Positions 24,906-33,626 of a stretch of 64,000 nt of DNA are shown piece after piece. This stretch comes from an uncultured Pelagibacteraceae bacterium (GTDB taxonomy: Bacteria > Pseudomonadota > Alphaproteobacteria > Pelagibacterales > Pelagibacteraceae). Position 1 is the stretch's first letter; each line of letters begins with the position of its first letter. The DNA lies in NCBI GenBank assembly GCA_902540235.1, contig CACBLI010000002.1, positions 1 to 64,000 on the forward strand. Reading direction: 5' to 3'. Under the pieces are notes generated by a model that was not told the DNA's origin, did no database searches, and saw nothing but the letters and a program-made list of their open reading frames with translations. The position numbers were made by a program, and so were the translations under genes.

Positions 24906-26444
24906 TTATTCTAATGCTTTACCAATTACTACTGTTGAGCCTTCTAATCTTTCTATAGATTGAACATAAGCAGCTTCTCCTGCAGGAGCTGCACTTGCAT
25001 CATGAGCTCCTTCAAAGACAAAAGTCCCTAAACCTGTTAATCCAGACCCATCAACAGTAGTGAATTTACCATATTGAAATACCTCTTTAGCTGCATCTGA
25101 ATTGCTAGTGTCGTGGTTATACTTATCCATTAATTGCTCTGTTGTTCCAGAATTTAATGTTAAAGCACTGCTCTGCAGAGTATTTGCAACTCTAACTAAA
25201 GATGTACAAGAGTCGGCTGGGCATTCACCACCACCACTATCAATTAATTCATCTAAACTCGTTGTTCCATCTGTAACTAGTGCCTTAGGCACAGAAGCAA
25301 CAACTGGTATTGTGGTTAAAGTAACTGTAGGCGTTGTAAAGCTATAGTCTACTGTAGATGCTCCTTTTAATGTTAATTTTGAAAATACATCTGCACTTAT
25401 TTCTTTTTTATTAAAATTTACATATACTTTAGCACGACCCTGTTGAGTTGCTCCATCCTCAAAAACATTTTTATCAGAGCTATACGTTAGTCCATTTGAT
25501 CCAGTTGTAACTTTTGTCAGATCAAACCAACCAGAGTCGTATAAAATTGTATCTTGATCTAAAGTTCTCACGTAATTCTCATTATCTGTTACTATTATAT
25601 TTTCTTGCAACTGGTTCATGGCTACTGATATTTCTTTAGTATCAGATTCATTTGATAAGCTTGATAATATTTCTGAAGCACTTTCATCTGATTTTAAATC
25701 AAATTTTTCAGCAGTAATTATAATGTTATTTTTCAAATCTGCTGAATTTATTAAGTTTGTTGTTAAATTTTTAGAATCATCAACAATACTGCTAGAATTT
25801 ACAACTGAATGACTCAATGAACTAGATATTTCAGATATTATTTCTACATTAGTTGGTGATGATAATGAAACGACATTCGTAATTATTGCTTGGAAACCCG
25901 GATTACTTATTTTCGTAATATTTGAGCCATCTGTAATTTGAATATTACCAGGTATCATACCTAAAGTATTTTTTGGACCTGGGCCTAAAAGTACTACAGT
26001 GCTCTCATTTTTATCAGAATCTGATGAAACTAAAAATTCCGTACCTCTTACACCTAATGATCCATTAGGTATTTTTATTTCAAGATTATCAGGATTTTTT
26101 TCACTGATTTTTCCTGAGATAGTTTTTACAATCCCAGATTTAATATTTGTTACAAAATTTCCATTATTGGTTTCTTGATCATAAACAAAATCGTCTATTG
26201 TAAGCTCTGTATTCTCCCCGACTGTCATTACGGTTTCATCTAAAAATAAAATTTGAGCATTTGACTTAGTTTTTACATTTATTGTATCTCCATAATATAT
26301 TTTAGAGCCATTAGATAATTTTTCATTTTTTTGATTAGTAATCTCACCGACTGCAGCTCCAATTACACCAATGAATTCAAATCCTAAAGATTTAGAAGTT
26401 AAAAGTAATAAAAAGAATGAAGTTGTTAGAAATTTTTTAATCAT
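24906..26444 (-). CDS. Secreted FecR-domain protein
   Basis: The 512-residue product (from ATG at 26442-26444, MIKKFL) has a signal peptide ending near SLGFEF. A FecR domain follows at about residues 35-150, with IYYGDTINVKTKSNAQILFLDET and PNGSLGVRGTEFLVS. The middle is Ser/Asn-rich and probably helical. The C-terminal third is rich in beta strands and glycine, with a CPADSC pair and an end segment GTFVFEGAHDASAAPAG. A longer frame to 26471 exists, but this start overlaps the upstream gene's stop by 8 bases, as in a coupled operon. It pairs with the TPR/barrel gene upstream and may be its exported substrate. Confidence 0.8.
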   Translation of the reverse strand: MIKKFLTTSFFLLLLTSKSLGFEFIGVIGAAVGEITNQKNEKLSNGSKIYYGDTINVKTKSNAQILFLDETVMTVGENTELTIDDFVYDQETNNGNFVTNIKSGIVKTISGKISEKNPDNLEIKIPNGSLGVRGTEFLVSSDSDKNESTVVLLGPGPKNTLGMIPGNIQITDGSNITKISNPGFQAIITNVVSLSSPTNVEIISEISSSLSHSVVNSSSIVDDSKNLTTNLINSADLKNNIIITAEKFDLKSDESASEILSSLSNESDTKEISVAMNQLQENIIVTDNENYVRTLDQDTILYDSGWFDLTKVTTGSNGLTYSSDKNVFEDGATQQGRAKVYVNFNKKEISADVFSKLTLKGASTVDYSFTTPTVTLTTIPVVASVPKALVTDGTTSLDELIDSGGGECPADSCTSLVRVANTLQSSALTLNSGTTEQLMDKYNHDTSNSDAAKEVFQYGKFTTVDGSGLTGLGTFVFEGAHDASAAPAGEAAYVQSIERLEGSTVVIGKALE

Positions 26445-27801
26445 TAAAATTAATTCTTTTTGATATACCAATTGTTTTAAAGGATCTTTTTATTTCATAA
26501 CTTGATATGTTAGAATTTACATTAGATTCCTTGAAACTTAAAGTGTAAAAGAAATTGTTGTCTTTATTTATATTTTTTAAAAAAGGAAACAACTGGTTTA
26601 TATCCCCTGTTAGAGTTAAACTGGTAACTAAACTTTTGTCTTTTCTATCTTTTAAAGTTGAAACGGTAAATTTTTTTGCATCATAAATATTTGTTAAATG
26701 TGTGGCTGATGCCTTTAAAGTTCCAAATGGCAGGATTCTTGCAAACATTATATTTATTCCCCCTGAATTATAACTGTCGTATTTTTTTGAGTGGTCAATA
26801 TTACTATAAATAAGTTTGGAACTTACTTGGGTTTTGTTAGAAATATTATAATTTAATCTTGAACTAAAAGCATAAACTTCATTATTATTTAAATCACCTG
26901 CATCAACAAAAATTTGGTTTCCTTGAGCATCTAGTGGAGAAGGTTCAGAGTGATATTTACTGTTGGTATAACTAATTGCGTAATTTAAATTAAATTTATC
27001 ATTAAACAAATATGTGTTATTTAAACCAAAACCTTTACTTTGGTAATCTTCCTGCATTCTATAATTAAATTTATTATAATAAATATAAGGTGAGACATAA
27101 TGATTTTTAAATGCTTTAAAATAACTTAATGATCCAGAATGAATATCATTCTCACCTTTTAATTTTTTGTTATTTGTATTTAAATTTGATCCAAGATTCA
27201 TAAAAATTGAAGAACTATCACTAAGTATTTTCCCTAGCGTTAAAGAAGTACTTCTAGCAAAGGTTTTATCGTATCCTAATGTAAGTCTACTATCATTAGT
27301 TGGAAAAGGAACCTCAGAGTCAGTTGTGCCATTACTTTTAGCCAATTTGCCCGATTTAGTTCTGCCGCTGATATTGTTTTCTTCTGTTTGAGAATATTTA
27401 AGATCTACGTATGCTATCCACCTCGTTTTTTTTTTGTCTTCAAATTTTTTATCTGACAATAGTTCGGCTATTAAATTTTTTGTCTCATCGGATGTATTTG
27501 GATCGTTAAGCATTGTTTTGACCATAAAATCAACTTTAATTTTTGAATCCATCTTTAATAAAATTGATAACAAATATAATTTTATATCGGAGTTTTTTGG
27601 GTATAGAATACTAAGTCTTTCTAAAGTTGAAATTGTGGATTTAATATTTCCTGCTCTTTCTTGTTGTTTTGCGTAGTTTAAATTTAGCTCTAGGTCAGTC
27701 GGATTATCTAAAATTTCATTGTAAGTAACATTTGCATAGACTGATTTATTAAAAAAAGTAAGAAAAAAAAAAATTATAAAAAAATTTAATGATGTTTTCA
27801 T
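26437..27801 (-). CDS. TPR plus outer-membrane beta-barrel protein, Slam-like architecture
   Basis: A 454-residue protein with a signal peptide ending near SVYANV. A TPR-like helical region covers about residues 25-120 (NLNYAKQQERAGNIKS, ISTLERLSILYPKNSDIK). From about residue 130 to the end there are alternating amphipathic strands rich in Tyr, Asn and Ser, typical of an outer-membrane barrel (WIAYVDLKYSQTEEN, VSPYIYYNKFNY, LNYAISYTNSKYH). This N-TPR/C-barrel order resembles the DUF560/Slam translocators that move surface lipoproteins outward. It overlaps the FecR-domain gene by 8 bases, suggesting an exporter-substrate or scaffold pair. The Slam assignment is architectural inference, not a sequence match I can verify. 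Confidence 0.72.
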   Translation of the reverse strand: MKTSLNFFIIFFFLTFFNKSVYANVTYNEILDNPTDLELNLNYAKQQERAGNIKSTISTLERLSILYPKNSDIKLYLLSILLKMDSKIKVDFMVKTMLNDPNTSDETKNLIAELLSDKKFEDKKKTRWIAYVDLKYSQTEENNISGRTKSGKLAKSNGTTDSEVPFPTNDSRLTLGYDKTFARSTSLTLGKILSDSSSIFMNLGSNLNTNNKKLKGENDIHSGSLSYFKAFKNHYVSPYIYYNKFNYRMQEDYQSKGFGLNNTYLFNDKFNLNYAISYTNSKYHSEPSPLDAQGNQIFVDAGDLNNNEVYAFSSRLNYNISNKTQVSSKLIYSNIDHSKKYDSYNSGGINIMFARILPFGTLKASATHLTNIYDAKKFTVSTLKDRKDKSLVTSLTLTGDINQLFPFLKNINKDNNFFYTLSFKESNVNSNISSYEIKRSFKTIGISKRINFND

Positions 27802-27810
27802 TTTCAGGTA

Positions 27811-28323
27811 TTAAAAAATTGACTTAGAGTATTTTTTCCAATTATCCTGATAATGTTTTGTATTTTCCCAAACTGCTTTTTTTTCTTCCTCGGTCACTTC
27901 TCTCACTACTTTTCCTGGAGAGCCAACAACCAATGAATTATCTGGGATTACTTTATTTTCTGTAATTAAAGCTTTTGCACCAATAATACAATTTTTACCA
28001 ATTTTTGCATTATTCAGAATTACTGCACCTATGCCAATTAAACTATTATCTCCTACTGTGCATCCATGAAGCATAGCAAGATGTCCAACGGTTACATCTT
28101 TTCCAACTTTTAAAGGGCAGCCTGGGTCTGTATGCAAAACACATCCATCTTGTACGTTTGAACCTTCCCCAATATGAATATTTTCAATATCTCCTCTTAA
28201 CGTTGCATTAAACCAAATGCTAGTATTTTTTTCTAAAGTAACATCGCCGATTACTACTGCGTTTGGGGCAACCCAATTTTCCCCTGAGTTATTTGGTTTT
28301 TTATCTTTCAAATCGTAAAACAT
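27811..28323 (-). CDS. Gamma-carbonic anhydrase-family protein
   Basis: A 170-residue left-handed beta-helix protein with hexapeptide repeats. The three zinc-ligand histidines are visible in GCVLHTDPG and [36 protein letters not shown] is the family hallmark near residues 37-60. Relatives (YrdA, PaaY, CaiE) hydrate CO2 or act as thioesterases; many are of unknown activity. It is divergent from a thioredoxin-like gene with only 20 bases between start codons. The carbonic anhydrase activity is plausible but not guaranteed. Confidence 0.88.
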   Translation of the reverse strand: MFYDLKDKKPNNSGENWVAPNAVVIGDVTLEKNTSIWFNATLRGDIENIHIGEGSNVQDGCVLHTDPGCPLKVGKDVTVGHLAMLHGCTVGDNSLIGIGAVILNNAKIGKNCIIGAKALITENKVIPDNSLVVGSPGKVVREVTEEEKKAVWENTKHYQDNWKKYSKSIF

Positions 28324-28343
28324 AATTTATATATTATTACATT

Positions 28344-28898
28344 ATGCCAATACAAACTCCAATATGTGATTTCGGTCAAAAGGCTTATGACTTCAGGCTT
28401 AAATCTACTGAAAATAAAATAATTTCTCTAAATGATATTAAAGGCGACAATGGAACTTTGATAATGTTCATTTGTAACCACTGTCCATATGTAAAAGCTG
28501 TAACTAAAGATATAGTTGAAGATTGTGATAAATTGAAAAAAATTGGTATTAATTCAGTTGCAATATGCTCGAATGATGCAGAAAATTATCCAGAAGATTC
28601 TTTTGAAAACATGATTAAATTTGCAAAAAAAAATCAATTTAGCTTTCCATATTTAATTGATGAGTCTCAGAAGATTGCTAAAACCTATGATGCAGTATGT
28701 ACCCCTGATTTTTTTGGTTATAATAAAAACTTAGAGCTTCAATATAGAGGTAGGCTAAGAGAATTGAAAAATTTAATTCCACAAAGAGATGGTGATAGTG
28801 ACTTATTAAGAGCAATGAGACAAATAGCTGAAACTGGTAAAGGACCAGAGAATCAAGTCCCGAGTGCTGGTTGTGGTATCAAGTGGAAAAATAATTAA
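28344..28898 (+). CDS. Thioredoxin-fold redoxin with a CNHC motif
   Basis: A 184-residue protein of the AhpC/TSA-redoxin superfamily. The CxxC centre is C44-N-H-C47 in FICNHCPYVKAV, an unusual dipeptide compared with the CGPC of thioredoxin. YLIDESQKIAKTYDAVCTPDFFGY contains a further cysteine and the cis-proline region. The C-terminal PSAGCGIKWK, a conserved end in this subgroup, holds another cysteine. No signal peptide is seen, so it acts in the cytoplasm. It overlaps the GT4 gene by one base (TAATG). Probably a disulfide or peroxide reductase; substrate unknown. Confidence 0.85.
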   Translation: MPIQTPICDFGQKAYDFRLKSTENKIISLNDIKGDNGTLIMFICNHCPYVKAVTKDIVEDCDKLKKIGINSVAICSNDAENYPEDSFENMIKFAKKNQFSFPYLIDESQKIAKTYDAVCTPDFFGYNKNLELQYRGRLRELKNLIPQRDGDSDLLRAMRQIAETGKGPENQVPSAGCGIKWKNN

Positions 28899-29980
28899 TG
28901 TATATAATCGCTACAAGATCTTTTCCACCAGAAGTAGGGGGTATGCAAAGTTTAATGTGGGGTCTATCAAAAGAGATGTCAAAAAACTTTATGATTAAAG
29001 TCTTTGCTGATTATCATGAAAATCACAAAGAATTTGACAGCAATGTAAATTTTTCTATTGAAAGAGTGGGTGGAGTTAAATTTTTAAGAAAAATAAGAAA
29101 AGCTCAATTAATTAATGAGTTTCTCAAAAATAGTAAAGTTCAAGGAATTATCGCTGATCATTGGAAAAGTTTAGAATTGATCAAATCTAGTAGAAAGAAA
29201 TATTGTCTTATTCATGGTAAAGAAATTAATCATCCAAAAGATAGCCCACAGAATAAAAGGATTATAAAAGTATTAGACAAAGTTGATAAAGTAATTGCGA
29301 ATTCTGAGTATACCAAGGACCTAGCTATTAGTATTGGTATTAATCCTGCTAAAGTTGTGGTTATTAACCCTGGAGTAAACCCTCCTAAAGAACTTGATAA
29401 AAAATCTTTAGATAAAGTTGAAAGTTTATTAAAGATAAAAACACCACGTCTCATTACTGTTTCGAGATTTGACAAAAGAAAAAATCATGAAAAAATATTA
29501 ATGGCTTTAAGAAACTTAAAGCAAATTTATTCAAATATAGTTTATATTTGTATAGGTTATGGTGAAGAGGAAAAAAATATTAAGAACTTAGTAAAAGAAC
29601 TCGATTTAGGTTCACAGGTAATGTTTTTTAAAGAAATTAGCGATGATTTAAAAAATGCTTTAATAGCAAAGTCAAATATATTTGTAATGCCTTCGATTGT
29701 TCACAAAAAATCTGTCGAGGGTTTTGGAATAGCATATATAGAAGCTGGTCAATACGGTGTTGCTTCGTTAGGAGGTAAAGATGGAGGTGCATCTGATGCT
29801 ATCAAACATAATACAACGGGATTAATTTGTGATGGAAATGAGCTTGAAGATATTTATTCATCTTTAAGTTTGATGTTAGAGAATAAAAAATATTCAGAGT
29901 TAGGTAAAAATGCTAAAGAATATTCTTCTAAATTTAGTTGGTCTAAAATTATAGAAAGCTACAAAAAAATATTACAATAA
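28898..29980 (+). CDS. Glycosyltransferase family 4 protein
   Basis: A 360-residue GT-B glycosyltransferase. The N-terminal RSFPPEVGGMQSLMWGLSKEM is typical of GT4 acceptor domains. VIANSEYTKDLAISIG, PRLITVSRFDKRKNHEK and the donor-site motif SVEGFGIAYIEAGQYG (with the conserved E-x7-E pattern) follow. No signal or membrane segment. It belongs to an envelope cluster with the convergent GT9 gene, which it overlaps by 9 bases, and DUF6165. It likely adds a sugar from a nucleotide-sugar donor during LPS or glycolipid synthesis. Substrates unknown. Confidence 0.88.
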   Translation: MYIIATRSFPPEVGGMQSLMWGLSKEMSKNFMIKVFADYHENHKEFDSNVNFSIERVGGVKFLRKIRKAQLINEFLKNSKVQGIIADHWKSLELIKSSRKKYCLIHGKEINHPKDSPQNKRIIKVLDKVDKVIANSEYTKDLAISIGINPAKVVVINPGVNPPKELDKKSLDKVESLLKIKTPRLITVSRFDKRKNHEKILMALRNLKQIYSNIVYICIGYGEEEKNIKNLVKELDLGSQVMFFKEISDDLKNALIAKSNIFVMPSIVHKKSVEGFGIAYIEAGQYGVASLGGKDGGASDAIKHNTTGLICDGNELEDIYSSLSLMLENKKYSELGKNAKEYSSKFSWSKIIESYKKILQ

Positions 29981-30910
29981 ATCTAATAACCTTTCAAAAA
30001 CTTTATTTGCACTTAGATTGTTCAAATCTGTCACTTGTATTGATTTGAAATTTTCTCTTTCAATACTTACTTTATGAGCAGTAGTGTGTTTTCCAAATAA
30101 AGTTAAGCCTTTTGCTGCAACATGCGCGGCTATGTGCGCTGGACCAGTATCGTTAGCTACGACGAAAGAGCTCTCTTTGATTAGAGATGTTAATTGAGAC
30201 ACGTTTAAGGCTTTATTGTTGTCTAAAATTATTTTTGCATCAAATTTTTTAGCTTCATCTATTTCTTTGGGACCGGGTGCTATAATAACTTTATAATCTG
30301 TTTCAAACTTGTCTTTAATCAATTTAATAAGCTCATCGAAGTAAGGCCATTTTTTAACTGATAGATGTGGGGAACAAAAAGGAAATAATATTATATATTT
30401 TTGTAAATTATATTTTCTTTTTATTTCATCAATTTCTGAGCAAGCCCAACTAAAATTAGGTTTAAGTGTATTAATTGTATTTAATCCAGAATCTTTTAAT
30501 TGATGGTTAAATCTATCTAGTACTGAGCCTTTATCAAATTTTTCTTTATCCGTGTTCTCTGGTAAAGTTGTTTTGGTACTAGACCAAATATCTTTATTGG
30601 CTTTTGGGAAAAGTATATTTTTATAAAAAGAGGTCCTTGAGGAGTTTTGAAGATCAAAAACTTTTGAAAAATTACACTTCTTAAGGTCTCGCATTAAAAA
30701 ATATAAGTAGATCAAATTATATTTTGGTAATCTTTTGTCTAAGATCACCTCATTTACGTAAGGATTTTTCTTGAATAATTCAAAGTAAGGTTTTGTTGTC
30801 ATTAAATATATTTTACTATTTTTGTGATTCTCAGATATGTCTTGAATAGCACCACTTGCTTGAGCTATATCACCTAATGATCCGTGTTTTATAATTAAAA
30901 TATTAGACAT
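29972..30910 (-). CDS. Glycosyltransferase family 9 (heptosyltransferase-like)
   Basis: A 312-residue GT9 enzyme. The N-terminal ILIIKHGSLGDIAQASGAI is the classic heptosyltransferase acceptor motif, and the donor site VVANDTGPAHIAAHVAAKGLTLFGK lies near residue 255. It probably transfers a heptose or other sugar to lipid A-core in the inner LPS. It overlaps the convergent GT4 gene by 9 bases and is divergent, with a 32-base gap, from DUF6165, a family often found next to LPS genes. Confidence 0.88.
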   Translation of the reverse strand: MSNILIIKHGSLGDIAQASGAIQDISENHKNSKIYLMTTKPYFELFKKNPYVNEVILDKRLPKYNLIYLYFLMRDLKKCNFSKVFDLQNSSRTSFYKNILFPKANKDIWSSTKTTLPENTDKEKFDKGSVLDRFNHQLKDSGLNTINTLKPNFSWACSEIDEIKRKYNLQKYIILFPFCSPHLSVKKWPYFDELIKLIKDKFETDYKVIIAPGPKEIDEAKKFDAKIILDNNKALNVSQLTSLIKESSFVVANDTGPAHIAAHVAAKGLTLFGKHTTAHKVSIERENFKSIQVTDLNNLSANKVFERLLDLL

Positions 30911-30942
30911 ATTTATAACAAGATAGCACAGTATTAAATTTT

Positions 30943-31332
30943 ATGAATAAAATTATAGTAGAAGTTTCAATTGGAGAACTTTTAGATAAGATTTCAATTT
31001 TAGAGATTAAAAAGGAAAAGATAAAAGATGCTGAAAAATTAAAATTTATTAATAACGAGCATTCTATTTTAAAAGATCAATTAGAGAATAATATAAAGTA
31101 TGATGATAAACTTAAAAAACTTTACCAATCACTTAAAGAAATAAACTCTAAACTTTGGTTAATTGAAGATGAAAAAAGGTTATGTGAAAAAGAAAAAGAT
31201 TTTGGAGAAAAATTCATTAAACTATCAAGAGATGTTCATTTTTTAAATGACGACCGTGCAAAAATAAAATTAGAAATCAATAATCATACTGGTTCAAAAA
31301 TAAAAGAAATTAAAGAATATACAAAATATTAA
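30943..31332 (+). CDS. DUF6165-family protein
   Basis: A 129-residue, highly charged, mostly helical protein. It begins with the family opening IIVEVSIGELLDKISILEIKKEKI and has a middle coiled-coil-like helix (EHSILKDQLENNIKYDDKLKKLYQSLKEI). The C-terminal segment KDVHFLNDDRAKIKLEIN is similar in composition to other family members: it is FIKLSRDVHFLNDDRAKIK in this sequence. Family members occur in LPS and glycan clusters, and here it sits beside GT9 and GT4 genes. Its molecular role is unknown. It overlaps the convergent ABC permease by 4 bases. Confidence 0.78.
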   Translation: MNKIIVEVSIGELLDKISILEIKKEKIKDAEKLKFINNEHSILKDQLENNIKYDDKLKKLYQSLKEINSKLWLIEDEKRLCEKEKDFGEKFIKLSRDVHFLNDDRAKIKLEINNHTGSKIKEIKEYTKY

Positions 31333-32000
31333 TAACTATATTTTTTTTCCAAGAACTTTATTAAATTATGAATTATAAAAGTCATAAATAGGTAAATGCC
31401 CCCAGCAACTATAAAAACTTCAATTGGTTTAAAAGTAGTTGATATTATATATTTTGCAACACCTGTAAGATCCATTATTGTGACTGTGCTGGCTAAAGAA
31501 GTTCCTTTCATCATTAGAATAATTTCATTTCCATAGGCTGGTAAAGATTGTCTGATTGCGATAGGTATCTGAATTTTAAAAAAGATTACTTTATTTGAGA
31601 TACCTAAACTTTTACCTGCCTCTATCATTCCAGGTTTAATTGTTTGAAATGCTGATCTTAATATCTCTGAAGTGTAAGCACCTGTGTTTAGAGCAAAAGC
31701 AATAATTGCACACCAATATGGTTCTTTCAAGATTACCCATAAAACTGTCGATCTTAAATATTCAATCTGACCTAATCCAAAATAAATTATAAAAATTTGT
31801 ACTAAAAGTGGTGTGCCTCTAAAAACATAGGAATATCCATATGCAAATTTACTTATAAATATATTCTTATTTATTCTAAGAATTGCAAAAAATAGTCCAA
31901 TGAATAATCCAATTATTAAAGAAACTGAAAGAAGTTTTAAAGTTATAGCTGCTGCACTTAATAATTTAGGAAAACTATTAATCATTAATTCAAGATCCAT
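31329..32000 (-). CDS. Polar amino acid ABC transporter permease (HisM type)
   Basis: A 223-residue inner-membrane permease with five spans. It has the EAA loop IEAGKSLGISNKVIFFKIQIPIAIRQSLP near residues 138-166 and the FRGTPLLVQIFIIYFG segment typical of the His/Glu/Gln/Arg permease family. Its start overlaps the stop of the partner permease by one base. Together with the partner and the binding protein upstream it forms a polar amino acid uptake system. No ATPase gene is present in the window for this set, so the ATP-binding subunit must be encoded elsewhere. Confidence 0.88.
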   Translation of the reverse strand: MDLELMINSFPKLLSAAAITLKLLSVSLIIGLFIGLFFAILRINKNIFISKFAYGYSYVFRGTPLLVQIFIIYFGLGQIEYLRSTVLWVILKEPYWCAIIAFALNTGAYTSEILRSAFQTIKPGMIEAGKSLGISNKVIFFKIQIPIAIRQSLPAYGNEIILMMKGTSLASTVTIMDLTGVAKYIISTTFKPIEVFIVAGGIYLFMTFIIHNLIKFLEKKYSY

Positions 32001-32692
32001 TAATACCCCCTACTATATCTAACTTCTAATCTATTAATTAATTTCATGCTCACAAAGGTAAGTAATAAATATAAAACTGCAGCAAATGAATAAAAGAATA
32101 ATGGATCTCTTGTTGATCCAGCAGCAATATAAGATTGTCTCATTATTTCAACTAAACCAGTAACTGAAATTAATGAGGTATCTTTAAGAGTTATTTGCCA
32201 AACATTACTAAGATTTGGAATAGCTAATCTTAATGTTTGAGGTAAAATAATTTTAAAAAATTTTCTAAATTTATTAAGACCCAAAACATTGGCAGCTTCG
32301 AACTGGCCTTTATCAATTGATTGAATTGCTCCTCTGAAAACTTCAGTTGAATAAGCACCAGAGATTATTCCAATAGCAAATGCTCCTGTAATAAATGCAT
32401 TTATCTCAATGTATTCATTATATCCAAATATTGAAGCAACAAACATAACTGCGCCAGTTCCACCAAAAAAGAAAAGGTAAATTACTAATAGCTCCGGGAC
32501 CCCTCTTATTATAGTCGTGTAGGAATTTGCTATAAAATTTAAAAACTTGTTTTTAGATAATTTTAATGGAGTAAAGATTAATGCAAAAAGAAAACCTATA
32601 AACATTGCTGTTATCGAAACAGCTATTGTCATCAGGGTTGCATAAAATAATTCATCACCCCAACCAGTATCTCCAAATGCTAGAATTTCCAT
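32000..32692 (-). CDS. Polar amino acid ABC transporter permease (HisQ type)
   Basis: A 230-residue permease, with FIGFLFALIFTPLKLS, TIIRGVPELLVIYLFFFGG and the EAA loop FEAANVLGLNKFRKFFKIILPQ (about residue 140). It resembles HisQ/ArtQ-type subunits of arginine, lysine, ornithine or histidine systems. The ATG is only 5 bases after a 12-bp hairpin and lacks a visible Shine-Dalgarno sequence, so translation or transcript stability is probably lower than for the binding protein gene upstream. Confidence 0.88.
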   Translation of the reverse strand: MEILAFGDTGWGDELFYATLMTIAVSITAMFIGFLFALIFTPLKLSKNKFLNFIANSYTTIIRGVPELLVIYLFFFGGTGAVMFVASIFGYNEYIEINAFITGAFAIGIISGAYSTEVFRGAIQSIDKGQFEAANVLGLNKFRKFFKIILPQTLRLAIPNLSNVWQITLKDTSLISVTGLVEIMRQSYIAAGSTRDPLFFYSFAAVLYLLLTFVSMKLINRLEVRYSRGY

Positions 32693-32697
32693 ACAGA

Positions 32698-32724
32698 TTG
32701 GCGACTATACATTATAGTCGCCAA
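32698..32724 (-). promoter_or_regulatory. Strong hairpin between amino acid-binding protein and permease genes
   Basis: TTGGCGACTATA and TATAGTCGCCAA form a perfect 12-bp stem with a 3-base loop. It lies 5 bases in front of the permease start codon and about 13 bases after the binding-protein stop. No T-run follows, so it is more likely an mRNA-stabilising or translation-blocking structure than a terminator. Confidence 0.75.
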
Positions 32725-32737
32725 ATCTAAAATTTAA

Positions 32738-33565
32738 TTACATAGAAGCGTCGAAACCAAACCACTTAGTAGCTATTCTACTAATGTCTCCGTTTTTTCT
32801 TGCTTTATTGATAGCGGCATTAAACTTTTTCAAAAGTTCAGTATCATCTTTTCTAATACCTACTCCAACACCGTTTCCAAATGCACCACCTGAGAAAGTT
32901 GGTCCAGTTAAAACAACTGGCTTACCAGATTTTTCTGCATAATCACTGAATGCAACAGCAGCAGCTAATGCAGCATCACATCTTCCTGATGCTAAATCTA
33001 GGTTAACTTCGTCTTGTGTTTTGTAAGTTCTTACATTTACTTTTCCTACGTCACCAGAATCTAAAAAGTTTTGGTGAATAGTAGCAGTTTGCACGCAAAC
33101 AGTTTTACCTGCTAATGCAGCTGTAAGTGTTTTAAGATCTTTTTTAGCTGCAGCATTTGGTTTAGTAAGATTTATTCCAGCAGATGTGTCTAAACCTTCT
33201 AGGCTAGATCCTTTCATGACTGCTAAAGATGCAACTTCATCTGCGTATCCTTGAGAAAAGCTAATAGCTTTTTGTCTTTCTGCAGTAATTGACATACCTG
33301 CCATTATTGCATCAAACTTTCTCATGATTAACGCAGGTATCATTCCATCCCAATCTTGCTCAACTATTACACATTGTTGTCCAATGTATCTGCATAGCGT
33401 GTAAGCTAACTCAACTTCGAAACCTATTAACTTGCCTGCTTCATTTTTTGAGTTCCATGGAGGATAAGCACCCTCTGTTCCAATTCTTATTTTATCAGCA
33501 TTAACGTTTCCTATTACTAATAGAGAGAGTAAAACTGAAAAAATAGTTTTTTTGAATATATTCAT
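32738..33565 (-). CDS. Periplasmic polar amino acid-binding protein (SBP family 3)
   Basis: A 275-residue receptor with a signal peptide ending near residue 23 (GNVNADK). The mature start KIRIGTEGAYPPWNSKNEAGKLIGFEVELA is the classic family 3 ligand-site opening. QDWDGMIPALIMRKFDAIMAGMSIT, then DLASGRCDAALAA, follow. It resembles lysine/arginine/ornithine or histidine-binding proteins by the aromatic and acidic residues of the N-terminal lobe. A strong ribosome site (AAAGGAGATAACA) precedes the start. It lies 61 bases downstream of the SpeD-SpeE gene, so it may be co-transcribed with the polyamine/MTA genes. An ornithine or arginine ligand would fit, but this is inference. Confidence 0.88.
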   Translation of the reverse strand: MNIFKKTIFSVLLSLLVIGNVNADKIRIGTEGAYPPWNSKNEAGKLIGFEVELAYTLCRYIGQQCVIVEQDWDGMIPALIMRKFDAIMAGMSITAERQKAISFSQGYADEVASLAVMKGSSLEGLDTSAGINLTKPNAAAKKDLKTLTAALAGKTVCVQTATIHQNFLDSGDVGKVNVRTYKTQDEVNLDLASGRCDAALAAAVAFSDYAEKSGKPVVLTGPTFSGGAFGNGVGVGIRKDDTELLKKFNAAINKARKNGDISRIATKWFGFDASM

Positions 33566-33626
33566 TGTTATCTCCTTTAATAAAAAAAATAGTATTTCAC
33601 AGATTATGGATATTAAAAAGAAAAAA

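Noticed and set aside
26445-26471. N-terminal extension of the FecR-domain protein (MVYQKELIL)
   Set aside because: It lies before the signal peptide and would increase the overlap with the upstream gene; the ATG at 26442-26444 directly begins a normal signal peptide.
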